Shown here piece by piece: positions 17,006-25,575 of a stretch of 64,000 nucleotides of DNA. The translations under genes and the position numbers were made by a program. Every line of letters starts with the position of its first letter. Within the stretch, counting starts at the first letter, position 1. Where the stretch lies: the NCBI GenBank assembly GCA_963799105.1, contig CAWCVR010000010.1:310001-374000 (forward strand), written 5' to 3'. The notes beneath the pieces were generated by a model. The model ran no database searches, had not been told where the DNA came from, and saw only the letters and a list, made by a program, of their open reading frames with translations. The stretch comes from CAWCVR01 sp963799105. GTDB lineage: Bacteria; Acidobacteriota; Terriglobia; Bryobacterales; Bryobacteraceae.

Positions 17006-18527
17006 ATGGCTCTAAACGCAGAGTCCGTACCGATGCGGTGGCCGGCCGGCCCTTTGGACATCGCATGCGGTGAAAAAGCCAAGGGCTTTACGGCGCAGAC
17101 GGCCGAGGTTCTTCGCAACTGGCAGGATCCGGCATCGCTGGCAATCGTGCAGGGTACGCCGGTCAATTGCCTGGTGGTCAGTTGGGCCGCGGGCCTGCCG
17201 GCCGATGCCGCCCAGCCAGAGGCGCTGAAGCCGCTGATCGAGAAAGGCCGGCAGGCCGGACTCGATTTCGTCGGTCTGATCGAGGGCAAGGCCGATAGAG
17301 TAGCCGCGGTGGCGGCCGCCAAAGCGGCGGGTCTGGCGGCGGTTGCCATGGATGGCGATGCGCCCGCGGGCGCCAGCCTCCCGGTTATCCCGTGGAACAA
17401 AGGCTCCCAGGTACGTTCGGCGAGTTCCCCCGTCCTGGGCATTTCCGATGGTATCTGGCCGGGGCTCCCGCAAGCCGCCAGTCAAGCCGGCGGCCCGACG
17501 AATCTGCCCTGGGTGGATTCCAACGGAGCACCCGTGCTGATCGCCCGCGCGCTGGCGCCGGACAAGACGGTGTGGGTTGGGTTCGATCCGCCGCCGCCCC
17601 AGCCGCCGCCGCAGCCGCCGCAGCAACAGCCGCCGCGGCCGCAGCAGCAGGCGGGAAACTCCGCCGAAGCCTACGTGCTGGCCGTGGCCGATCCCGCCAG
17701 CTACGGGGCAAAGTGGGTGATCTCGCTGGATGACCAGTTGCGCGCGGACCTGACCGCGAAGAAACAGCCGGCCGCGGATGTCTGGAAGAAGCTCGTCGAG
17801 ACGCTGGCCTTCTTCGGGCTGCATAACCAGGCCAGGACCTATCAGCCGGACGGCCCGCTGGCAGTGCTCTCGAATTTCGCCGGGCCCGACTACGATTCCG
17901 GCGAGGAAGCCATCAACCTGTTTCCCCGCATCCGCCAGCCGTTCCGGGTGATTGCCCGGTCGCGGGCGGCGGCCGCGTCTTTCGCCGGTCTGCAGGCGGT
18001 CTACTACGTCGATCAGGAGGCGCCCGACGCCGCTCTGCGGCAGAAACTCATCGCCTTCGCGCAGGGCGGCGGCACTGTCTTCGTGCCTTCCAAGTGGCCC
18101 AATCCCGAGGGCGCGCCTGCTGACCGCCGAACCGTACCTCGTGTTCAACCTGCGCAAGTTGGGCAATGGCCGCCTGGCGGTATGCAAGGATGCTCAGCCG
18201 GACCCCTCCGACCTGGTCGACGACATCCAGAACATCGTCAGTCACCGCAACGATATTCTGCGCCTGTACAACGCCCCGTCCATGAATTTCCTCTACGAAA
18301 CCTCCGCTCAAGGCAGGCAGGGAGTGATTCACCTGTTGAATTTCTCGCGCCGGCCGGGGAGCGACGGACCTTTGTTCTATGTGAAGGAGCCGCATAAGTC
18401 GGCCCGCCTGGTGAGCCCCGAAATCGCCTCGCCGACGGACCTTGCATTTACTCCCCAGGAAGCCGGCGGGGCGGAGTTGTTTCTGCCCAAGCTTTCCGTG
18501 TATGGCGCCATCGAGTTGGAGAAATAG
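17006..18527 (+). CDS. Uncharacterised protein with Pro/Gln-rich linker; one +1 frameshift
   Basis: Not recognised with confidence. The start ATG 17006 follows GGGAGGCACAGAAGC. The first 190 residues contain hydrophobic-polar alternation like a TIM-barrel or Rossmann fold (PVNCLVVSWAAGLPADAAQP, LDFVGLIEGKADRVAAVAAA). A Pro/Gln-rich linker (PPPPQPPPQPPQQQPPRPQQ) follows at about 195-215, then a globular part resembling a glutaminase-like/beta-sandwich end seen in some glycosidases. The frame breaks near 18113 (GGC[G]CGC); removing one base joins it to RLLTAEPYLVFNLRKLG and the end SVYGAIELEK at 18527. There is no signal peptide. It lies between the GntR gene and DUF362 gene (18-bp gap) and has a putative operator upstream, so it likely belongs to the same sugar regulon. 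Confidence 0.65.
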
Positions 18528-18545
18528 GAGGCGAAGGAGACCGCT

Positions 18546-19736
18546 ATGAAACAACACTTGACTAGGAGAGAGTTGCTGGCGGGAGCCGGCATCGGCGCCG
18601 GCGCCCTGCTGGTGGGGCCTGCCAAAAGTCTGGCCACCGTCGCCAAGCCTGGGCGGGTCGCCGTGGCCCGCTGCAAAACCTATGGACCCGAGCTGGTCCC
18701 CGCCATGGAGAAGATGTTCGATCAAATCGGCGGCCTGAGCGGGCTCGTGAAGGGCAAGACCGTCGCCGTGAAGATCAACCTCATCGGGGTGCGCTGGCAG
18801 CGGTTGGGCAACGCACCCATGGAAGAGACTTTCTGGACGCACCCCCGCGCCATCGGAGCGGCGGTGCACCTCATGGGCAAGGCGGGCGCAAAAAGAATCC
18901 GCGTGGTGGAAGGCCCCTGGTCGACACCCGAGACCTTGGAAGAGGTCATGTTGTCGATGAACTGGAAGCCGCGGGATATCCTGACGGCCGCCGACAACGT
19001 GGAATTCGAGAATACCAATTACCTGGGACGGGGAAAGAAGTACTCCCGGTTCATGGTGCCGGCCGGCGCCATGATCTACCCCGGCTACGACCTCAACCAT
19101 TCCTATGAGGATTGCGACGTCTTCGTTTCCTTCGCCAAGCTGAAGGAACACGCCGCCACCGGCATTACCCTGTCGATGAAGAACGTCTACGGAACCACGC
19201 CCGTCACCATCTACGGCGAAGGCGCGGGCGTGGACGAACCGAGTATTCGCCCGCACGGCGGACGCGGCGGCACGTTCCACTTCGCGCGCCGCCTGCCCTC
19301 CAAGAGCGCGCCCCAGCAGATAGACATGAGCTTGCCCAAGGACGCCGGCTACCGGCTGCCGCGCATCATCGCCGAGCTGAACTCGGCGCGGCCGGTCCAC
19401 CTGGCCATCATCGATGGCGTCATGAGCGCTACCGGCGCGGAGACCAATTATGGAAGCCGGCCCCAAGCGGCAGTCAAACCCGGAGTGCTGATCGCCGGAA
19501 CCAACGCCGTGGCGACCGATGCCGTGGCCATGGCCGTGATGGGGTTCAATCCCATGAACGACCGTGGGCAGGCTCCCTTCGCCGCTTCCGACAACATGCT
19601 GCACCTGGGTGAGAACCTGGGAGTCGGACTGCGCGACCTCAAGCAGAACGACATTGCCGGGGTACCGATCTCGGAAGTCGTTTTCGATTACACCGCCGTC
19701 CGCGACAAGATTCTGGCGGAGCGGAAAAAGGCCTGA
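18546..19736 (+). CDS. DUF362 domain protein with twin-arginine-like leader
   Basis: Protein of 396 residues. The leader MKQHLTRRELLAGAGIGAGA has a twin-Arg and hydrophobic stretch, suggesting Tat export after folding. The body carries the DUF362 hallmarks: KTVAVKINLIGV near the start, DVFVSFAKLKEHAATGITLS, MKNVYGTTP, and LIAGTNAVATDAVAMAVMGF. DUF362 proteins are of uncertain function; some are fused to ferredoxin domains, which this one lacks. A good ribosome site (GAAGGAGACCGCT) precedes the ATG. It follows the unknown gene at 17006 by 18 bp, so the two are co-transcribed. Tat export would depend on the TatC/TatA genes at 38-40 kb. Confidence 0.85.
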   Translation: MKQHLTRRELLAGAGIGAGALLVGPAKSLATVAKPGRVAVARCKTYGPELVPAMEKMFDQIGGLSGLVKGKTVAVKINLIGVRWQRLGNAPMEETFWTHPRAIGAAVHLMGKAGAKRIRVVEGPWSTPETLEEVMLSMNWKPRDILTAADNVEFENTNYLGRGKKYSRFMVPAGAMIYPGYDLNHSYEDCDVFVSFAKLKEHAATGITLSMKNVYGTTPVTIYGEGAGVDEPSIRPHGGRGGTFHFARRLPSKSAPQQIDMSLPKDAGYRLPRIIAELNSARPVHLAIIDGVMSATGAETNYGSRPQAAVKPGVLIAGTNAVATDAVAMAVMGFNPMNDRGQAPFAASDNMLHLGENLGVGLRDLKQNDIAGVPISEVVFDYTAVRDKILAERKKA

Positions 19737-19752
19737 CAAGCATTTGGCCGCC

Positions 19753-19805
19753 GATGAACGCAGATGAACGCCAATAAGCAAGAAGTGCGTTCATCCGCGT
19801 TCATC
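19753..19805. repeat. GATGAACGC hairpin repeat
   Basis: Left arm GATGAACGCAGATGAACGC (19753-19771) pairs with right arm GCGTTCATCCGCGTTCATC (19787-19805), 18 of 19 bases, loop of 15. Each arm is itself a direct repeat of GATGAACGC. It lies 16 bp after the DUF362 stop and could terminate it. Similar words are common as dispersed palindromes in environmental genomes (recalled, not checked). Confidence 0.75.
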
Positions 19806-19814
19806 TGCACTACC

Positions 19815-20882
19815 ATGCAGCGATTATTTCGCGGGCAGCGGCGGTCTTGTGGGGCAGGTTTTCAACCTGCGGCGGGTTTTCAACCGGCCTTCCGGCCTGT
19901 TCGGCGGCCCAAACTGTTTTTCCCCGCGGTTCTGTTCCTGTCCGGCGCCTTGGCGGCCCAACAACCCGAGCTACTCCGGCTCGACAAGAGTGGCGACGCC
20001 ATGGGAGCCACGTATTCCATCGTCCTTTACGGCAGTGACGGGGCCAGGATGGAGGCCGCCGCGGACGCCGCTCTCGACGAGGTGTCGCGCCTCGACGCCA
20101 TGCTCTCGAATTACCGGGCCACGAGCGAGTGGAGCCAGGTAAATCGTCACGCCGCCGAGGCCCCCGTCAAGGTGTCGCCCGAGCTGTTCCAGTTGCTCTC
20201 GGCGTGCGTCGAATACAGCCGCGCGAGCGAGGGCGCCTTCGATATCAGCGTCGGCCCGCTGATGAAGCTGTGGGGCTTCTACAAAGGCTACGGCAGCCTG
20301 CCCAAACCCGCGGAGGTGGCCGAGGCCATCGGCAAGATCGGCTACCGGCACATCCACCTGGACGCGGCCGCCGGCACGGTTTCCTTCGACCGCCCCGGCG
20401 TGGAGCTGGACCCCGGCGGCATCGGCAAGGGCTACGCCGTGGACCGCATGGTGGATGTGTTGCGCCAGCGCGGCTTCCGGATCGCCCTGGTGGCGGGCTC
20501 CGACAGCAGCATCTATGGCATGGGCGCTCCGCCCACCGAACCCAGGGGCTGGCGGGTGAACATCAAGGACCCGCGCAGCCCCCGCCGCACGGCGGCCGAG
20601 GTGTATCTGAAGGACATGTCGCTCTCGACTTCCGGAACTGCCGAGAAGTTTTTCCGCGCCGAGGGAAAGGTCTACGCCCACATCATGGACCCGCGCACGG
20701 GCTACCCCGCGCAAGGCACGCTGGCGGTTTCGATCATGTCGCCGCGTACCATCGACAGCGAAGCGTGGGCCAAGCCGTATTTCGTCAACGGCCGCCAGTG
20801 GACCGAGAAGCACAAGCCCGCGGACTTCAAAGTGTTTTTCTGCGAAGACAAAGCGGAACAGCCTTGCGCGTGGCTGCCGTGA
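19815..20882 (+). CDS. apbE: FAD:protein FMN transferase (ApbE family)
   Basis: Flavin transferase that attaches FMN covalently to threonine in redox proteins (for example NqrB/RnfG-type subunits) outside the cytoplasm. Motifs: GATYSIVLYG at the N-terminus, GAFDISVGPLMKLWGFYKG, the FAD/Mg site ELDPGGIGKGYAVDRMVDVL, DMSLSTSGTAEKFF, and HIMDPRTGYP. The usual NxGGD-like segment reads VAGSDSSIYGMG, a deviation. The N-terminal start is doubtful: the open frame runs back through a dispersed hairpin repeat (19848-19910), which encodes GAGFQPAAGFQPAF, just before a signal-peptide-like LFFPAVLFLSGALAAQ. ATG 19815 is the best visible start. Its cognate flavoprotein is not in this window. Confidence 0.85.
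   Translation: MQRLFRGQRRSCGAGFQPAAGFQPAFRPVRRPKLFFPAVLFLSGALAAQQPELLRLDKSGDAMGATYSIVLYGSDGARMEAAADAALDEVSRLDAMLSNYRATSEWSQVNRHAAEAPVKVSPELFQLLSACVEYSRASEGAFDISVGPLMKLWGFYKGYGSLPKPAEVAEAIGKIGYRHIHLDAAAGTVSFDRPGVELDPGGIGKGYAVDRMVDVLRQRGFRIALVAGSDSSIYGMGAPPTEPRGWRVNIKDPRSPRRTAAEVYLKDMSLSTSGTAEKFFRAEGKVYAHIMDPRTGYPAQGTLAVSIMSPRTIDSEAWAKPYFVNGRQWTEKHKPADFKVFFCEDKAEQPCAWLP
19848..19910. repeat. GTGGGGCAGG multi-hairpin repeat, copy A
   Basis: Begins GTGGGGCAGG and contains three adjacent short palindromes: GCAGGTT/AACCTGC, CGGGTT/AACC-rich, and GGCC/GGCC. A related copy is at 42192-42257. It lies inside the 5' end of the apbE reading frame and encodes repeated GFQPA residues there, so it has probably inserted at or near the original start. 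Confidence 0.65.
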
Positions 20883-20944
20883 CCCGCGGTTGACACCCCG
20901 GCCCTGCGCGGCAAGCCTTCCGATTCGCACCGCTATCCGCCGGT

Positions 20945-22573
20945 TTACTTCACCGGCATCGCGCGGCGTTCATACAGCCGGTACCCGGCAACCATCACCG
21001 CGGGTTCCACGGGAACGTATTCCCGCTCGCGCCAGTCTTCGATCATGTGGAAACGCTCGTCAATGTTGCCGGCGTGCGGACATACCCGAAGGAACTCGGC
21101 GCGCGAAAGCCGAAGGTAAAGGAGCCATCTTGGCGGCGACTTCTCCAGGTCGTCCAGCGCGGCGGCCTCTTCGGTGTGGGTCATCAGTCCCGGCGCTAGA
21201 TAGGAGGTGCGCGTGGGATTTCTGCCCTGCGTAAGAAAGTAGAGCACGGGCATGTAGGGATGCACGAAGAGACCGTCGCCCGGACGTACCACCTTTAGCA
21301 GCGCGCCAACCGCCTGTGCGTCGGAAGCCGGCGCGTGAAGCGTCCCCACGGGCGAGCGAAGAGCAACGTCGTCCCGCAGACCGATGGCCGGCTGAACCAG
21401 GAAGATTCCTCCCCATACCGCCAGCACCGCGAGCGCAGCGGCGCCGATCCACCAGGGAGCATAGCGGACAATCCAGGCGGCCGTCAGCGCCGCGGGCAGA
21501 ACCGCGACGAACGCCAGATGCGTCACATCCGATCGCGGGAAAGTGGAAACGGCGTGCATCGCCATGCACGCCAGCAGATAGGGAATGGCGTTCTCCGCCG
21601 CCCAGCGCCGCTCCCCGCGGCGCAGCAACATCCACAAGCCCCATGCCGCCAGGGCCACTACCGGCAGCACGGCCGGCAGAGCGATACAGAAAAGCGCCAG
21701 CGACCGGAACACACGCGCCGTCCCCGTGGCCGTCCCGAGCGCCGCACCGTACCCGCCGATCAGCGAACCGTAGGGCATGACGTTCACGTCCGAGTAATTA
21801 CGCCGGAGCCAGATCATCTGCTCGACGAATGCCCGGAGCGATCCGGTAGCCATCAGGGCCGCCGCCACCGCCACGGCGCCGGCGCACAAGCCGCCGATGT
21901 AGGGGACAAGGAAGCGGCGCAACGGCCGCTCCGCCAGGAGCCAGACCAGCGTTACCGGTGCGAGCAGCGCCATGGAAGGCGTACACACTCCCGCCGCAAC
22001 GGCCAGAACACCGGCCGCCAACCAGTACCATGCCCCCCGCCGCCGCCCCTCCAGGCATAGCGCGATCGACAGCAGCGAGAGAGCCTCGCTATCCATGCGG
22101 TGTTGCGCCAGCAGGTAATCCGGTCTGGAGACCTGAAACGCGAAGAACAGCGCTGTGGCGGCGAACCCCGCCTTTCTTCCGGCCAGGCGCGCCGTCAGCC
22201 AGAACAGCAGTGCGCACTCGACGCCGAAGTCGAAGATCACCACTACGCGGCCAGCCGGTAAGTTGAGGCCGAAGAGGCGGAATGCCCCTTCCTGCAGCCA
22301 GTAGCTGCCCGGACTCATATACGTGAAGAAGTCCCGGTAGGGAGCCTGGCCGTGAACCATGCGTTCGGCGGCATCGAGGATGATGCCCTCGTCGTTGCTG
22401 AAGACCAGGCGGTTGCCGTAAACCCAGAGCAGTCCAAGCGACACCACGGCACAGATCAGAGCCGCGATGGCCCAAGCGGCGGTAACGGAGCGCGCCGCCG
22501 GATCGCTGGCGATCCGCGCCCTCTGGCGGGCTCTCCATGGACGGAATCCAGCATCAGAACGCGGAACGCGCAT
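20945..22573 (-). CDS. GT39-like polyprenol-linked sugar transferase / membrane glycosyltransferase
   Basis: Integral membrane protein of 542 residues with about eleven hydrophobic segments. Near the N-terminus SNDEGIILDAAERMVHGQAP places an acidic pair on the first periplasmic loop, the pattern of the PMT/ArnT-type (GT39, GT-C) catalytic site. It is followed by DFFTYMSPGSYWLQ and by several WL-rich helices. The last 130 residues are soluble (GDGLFVHPYMPVLYF...). Such enzymes move sugars or aminoarabinose from polyprenyl phosphate to lipids or proteins; the acceptor is not known. It is convergent with apbE (62 bp) and stands alone. Alternative: a DUF2029/GT87-like mannosyltransferase. Confidence 0.75.
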   Translation of the reverse strand: MRVPRSDAGFRPWRARQRARIASDPAARSVTAAWAIAALICAVVSLGLLWVYGNRLVFSNDEGIILDAAERMVHGQAPYRDFFTYMSPGSYWLQEGAFRLFGLNLPAGRVVVIFDFGVECALLFWLTARLAGRKAGFAATALFFAFQVSRPDYLLAQHRMDSEALSLLSIALCLEGRRRGAWYWLAAGVLAVAAGVCTPSMALLAPVTLVWLLAERPLRRFLVPYIGGLCAGAVAVAAALMATGSLRAFVEQMIWLRRNYSDVNVMPYGSLIGGYGAALGTATGTARVFRSLALFCIALPAVLPVVALAAWGLWMLLRRGERRWAAENAIPYLLACMAMHAVSTFPRSDVTHLAFVAVLPAALTAAWIVRYAPWWIGAAALAVLAVWGGIFLVQPAIGLRDDVALRSPVGTLHAPASDAQAVGALLKVVRPGDGLFVHPYMPVLYFLTQGRNPTRTSYLAPGLMTHTEEAAALDDLEKSPPRWLLYLRLSRAEFLRVCPHAGNIDERFHMIEDWREREYVPVEPAVMVAGYRLYERRAMPVK

Positions 22574-23261
22574 GGACGATCATACCGGCGTAAGCTCAAC
22601 TATATCATCCCGAATCCGCGATTGTGCATGGCGCTCTTGGACCGGACTAGGGACCGGGCGCCTATCGTCGAGACGGGAACGGAATCGTTCCGTTTCCGGC
22701 GCACGGTGGAAAAGAGGAAGAAACACTTAGATGGGGATGGCGGCGGGAGCCCGCGGTTTGGCCGCCCCTTCGTCCGTTCCGCCTAAACGGCGCATCCCTG
22801 CCGGGCGTCGCCAGGCTGCACTCCCGACGAGGCGGCCAAACCGCCACCGGCGAAATGAGGCGGAATATCGATATCCAGGTGGGCCAAATCCAGTGATCGA
22901 AGTGGGCCAAGCCGGAGTATCGAACTCAGCTTCCGTTGCTTCTTCATGCGTTCGCACCATTATCTTAATGGGGGGAACGCCCTCTCTATTTCCAGCTCAA
23001 CCGAAACAGCTATCTTCCACCTCGTCCGGAATGTCGCGATGTGGTTTAATTCCCATAGGCGCCTAATGGGCCATGACCACAGTTGTAGGGCCACGCGTTC
23101 ACGAAGCGGAGCTGATCAGCCACTGAGCGCGGCGTCGCCAGGCTCAAGGGCGGCTTCGGCGTGTTGACCACCGGTTATGCCGGCGCCGGCGCCAATACGA
23201 AGCGACCGGGCTGCCCAGTCGATGCTGTGGGGGACAATGGAGGTACGGTCAAGCTGCTGCA
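22574..23261. other. Gene-free accessory stretch with inverted repeat and possible IS remnant
   Basis: No convincing gene in 688 bp. Features seen: a 13-bp inverted repeat CGGTTTGGCCGCC (22754-22766) / GGCGGCCAAACCG (22831-22843); two direct copies of GTGGGCCAA (about 22879 and 22904) within a run resembling an IS21-type end; the word GCGTCGCCAGGCT twice (about 22805 and 23132). Just before 23262 an open frame (about 23143-23265) reads LKGGFGVLTTGYAGAGANTK and ends in a TGA overlapping the next start; it may be a remnant of a lost gene. Confidence 0.5.
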
Positions 23262-24408
23262 ATGACGCGCGTCGAGATCAATCCGGAATTGCTGAGCTGG
23301 GCGCGAGAGCGATCCGGGCTGGACCCGGCTGCGCTCGCCCACCGCTTTCCGCGCCTTGAAGCCTGGGAGCGGCGCGAGGCGAGCCCAACCTTGAAGCAAC
23401 TGGAAGGCTTTGCCAAGGCCACGCATACCCCCGTCGGCTATCTTTTCTTGCAAGAGCCCCCAGTCGAGCGGATTCCCATCCCGGACTTTCGAACTATTCG
23501 CTAACGAACGCGCCGGACACCCCAGCCCAGACCTTCTCGACACCGTCTACATCTGCCAGCAACGCCAGGAGTGGTACCGCGATTTCGCGCGATCCGAGGG
23601 CGAGCCCGGGGCGCCCTTCGCCGGCTCTGCCCGCTTGAATGGCGACATCGAGGAAACCGCGGCGACGATTCGGCGCGCGCTGGGGTTCGACATCGAGGCG
23701 CGCCGCCAGATGCCCACCTGGACCGACGCACTGCGGCGCTTCATCGAACAGGCGGATGGGCTCGGAGTGTTGGTCATGGTGAGCGGCGTCGTGGGGAGTA
23801 ACAACAGCCGCAAGCTCGATCCGCAGGAGTTTCGGGGCTTCGCCCTGGCGGACAACCTGGCGCCGCTGGTGTTCATCAATGGCGCGGACACCAAGGCCGC
23901 CCAAATGTTCACGCTCGCGCATGAGTTGGCTCACATCTGGCTGGGGCAATCCGCCATGTCCGACACGCAGGCCTCTCTGGTACCCGACCATGAGGTGGAG
24001 CGCTGGTGCAATCGCATTGCCGCCGAGCTTCTCGTTCCTCTCAACGTTGTGAGCGCCGAATACGATCCGCGCGCGCCATTGGAAGAGGAGGTCAACCGCC
24101 TGGCGCGGCGTTTCAAGGTGAGCACGCTGGTGGTTCTTCGGCGGATTCACGATGCGGGCGGTCTTGCGCAGGATCAGTTCTGGCGTGCCTACCGGCAAGA
24201 GCGCGAACGTCTTCTATCGATGCCAGCGGGGAGCGGCGGCGATTTCTATCTAACGCTCGGCGCTCGTGCGAGCAAACGCTTCGCACGCGCACTGGTGTCC
24301 AGCACGCTGCAGGGAAGGTGCTCCTTCACGGAGGCGTTTCGGCTTCTGGGATTCAAGAAGATGGCGACGTTTCGAGAGGTTGGACATAGCCTCGGGGTCG
24401 GCGTCTGA
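23262..24408 (+). CDS. XRE HTH - ImmA/IrrE metallopeptidase (COG2856) antitoxin; one +1 frameshift
   Basis: Predicted antitoxin/regulator. The N-terminus (NPELLSWARERSGLDPAALA, then FPRLEAWERREASPTLKQLE) is an XRE-type helix-turn-helix. It is followed by the ImmA/IrrE zinc peptidase motif MFTLAHELAHIWLG (HExxH) with a downstream Glu in HEVERWCNRIAAELLVP. In the assembled sequence a stop follows IPDFRTIR at 23502; deleting one base (CGC[T]AAC) continues as NERAGHPSPDLLDTVYICQQ. The full product is about 381 residues, the usual size for this family. The stop shares one base with the start of the DUF4411 gene. The Xre-COG2856 plus PIN-like DUF4411 pair is a known predicted type II toxin-antitoxin arrangement. 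Confidence 0.85.
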
Positions 24409-24851
24409 TGGCTTATCTCCTCGACGCCAACGTTTTCATTAGCGCGAAGAATCTGCATTACGGCCTCGACTTCTGCCCGGCGTTTTGGGATTGGCTCATC
24501 GCCAACAACGCGAGCGGCCGGGTGTTCAGCATTGAGAAGGTGGGCGACGAAGTGCTGGCGTTGGGGGACGAACTCTCGGCGTGGGCCGGCGCCCGTGGCA
24601 CAGGCTTTTTTCTGCGGCCCGGCGCTGACGTCTTCCCTGCTCTGGCGGCCGTCAGCGCTTGGGCCAGCGGGCAACGCTACGAGGCATCCGCGGTGAGTAC
24701 CTTCCTTCAGGTGGCCGACTACTACCTTGTGGCGCATTCGCTCGCGGGACAGCACACTGTCGTGACCCACAAGGTTCCATCGGCCTCGACGCGCAAGATC
24801 AAGATTCCCGACGCATGTATCGGTCTTGGCATCAAGTGCATGACGCCGTAG
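24408..24851 (+). CDS. DUF4411 PIN-like toxin
   Basis: Protein of 147 residues, likely an RNase-type toxin paired with the upstream ImmA/IrrE protein. The N-terminal YLLDANVFISAKN supplies the first catalytic Asp of a PIN-like fold. Further acidic residues are in VGDEVLALGDELSAW and in VADYYLVAHSL, and the C-terminal IKIPDACIGLGIKCMTP is typical of DUF4411. The start ATG overlaps the antitoxin stop (TGATG), so translation is coupled. As is common for such modules, the pair sits in an accessory stretch with no housekeeping genes. The cellular target (tRNA, rRNA or mRNA) cannot be predicted from the sequence. Confidence 0.85.
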   Translation: MAYLLDANVFISAKNLHYGLDFCPAFWDWLIANNASGRVFSIEKVGDEVLALGDELSAWAGARGTGFFLRPGADVFPALAAVSAWASGQRYEASAVSTFLQVADYYLVAHSLAGQHTVVTHKVPSASTRKIKIPDACIGLGIKCMTP

Positions 24852-25044
24852 GAGATGCTTCGGCGCGAGCGGGCGCGGTTTGTGCTGGTGTTGTAGTCTC
24901 AAAAGGGTTTAGGTTTGGCGCAGCCTTACGAAGGCATCCTTGGGCACTTGTTCGAAATGGGAGCCAGTGCCCCCGTGGACTCTGGTATACTTTTTACCCA
25001 GTGCCCCAAAGGGCTAATTCCACCTGAAGGAGCGTCCTCGAGAG

Positions 25045-25575
25045 ATGAAAAGTAGAGTGTTGTTCGCCTTCCTTGCCGTGCTACTGTTTGTTTGCGTGGC
25101 CATCGGCCAAGACAAACCGCCCGAACCCGAGTCAATCGGTGTAATCTATCACCTCGACCCAGCCACTCAGACGCTGAAGCGGCTTCCAACGGAAGATTAC
25201 AAGAAGCATCGCGTCAACGGCATGACAATTACGGATAACGTTGTTGTATCGGGGACGGGTTCGTCGTTCCATATTGCCACTAACGATAAGGCCGCGTTCA
25301 TATTCAAAGTATTCAAGGATGAACAAGCGGGGGGAGTTTTTCTGTTCCGATTCACCGCGGATGGAAAGAAACATGATGGACAGAACCGTGAATATGAGCT
25401 AGGGAGGTGGCACCGCGGAGATTACACACCAAACCGAGGCTTAGCCGTCAATGTCACCAAGTTCGGAGAGTCAGCGTACAAGCTGGTCCCCGAGACCCCG
25501 CTCGATCCCGGAGAGTACGCGTTGACATGTTTAGATCGGACCTTCACCTTTAGCGTTGGTGCCTCCGGAAAATAA
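25045..25575 (+). CDS. Hypothetical secreted protein
   Basis: Not assigned to a family. It is 176 residues with a clear signal peptide (MKSRVLFAFLAVLLFVCVAI, cleavage probably after GQ). The mature part looks beta-rich with segments SIGVIYHLDPATQTLKRLPT, SSFHIATNDKAAFIFKVFKD, FRFTADGKKHDGQNREYELG and a C-terminal PLDPGEYALTCLDRTFTFSV. The last resembles the strand pattern of immunoglobulin-like or 'PEGA-like' exported acidobacterial proteins. Start ATG 25045 has a ribosome site (GAAGGAGCG) 18 bases upstream. A TATACT word at about 24989 may be a -10 box. Base composition is noticeably lower in GC than its neighbours, suggesting transfer. It is co-directional with, but 193 bp from, the DUF4411 toxin gene. 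Confidence 0.75.
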   Translation: MKSRVLFAFLAVLLFVCVAIGQDKPPEPESIGVIYHLDPATQTLKRLPTEDYKKHRVNGMTITDNVVVSGTGSSFHIATNDKAAFIFKVFKDEQAGGVFLFRFTADGKKHDGQNREYELGRWHRGDYTPNRGLAVNVTKFGESAYKLVPETPLDPGEYALTCLDRTFTFSVGASGK

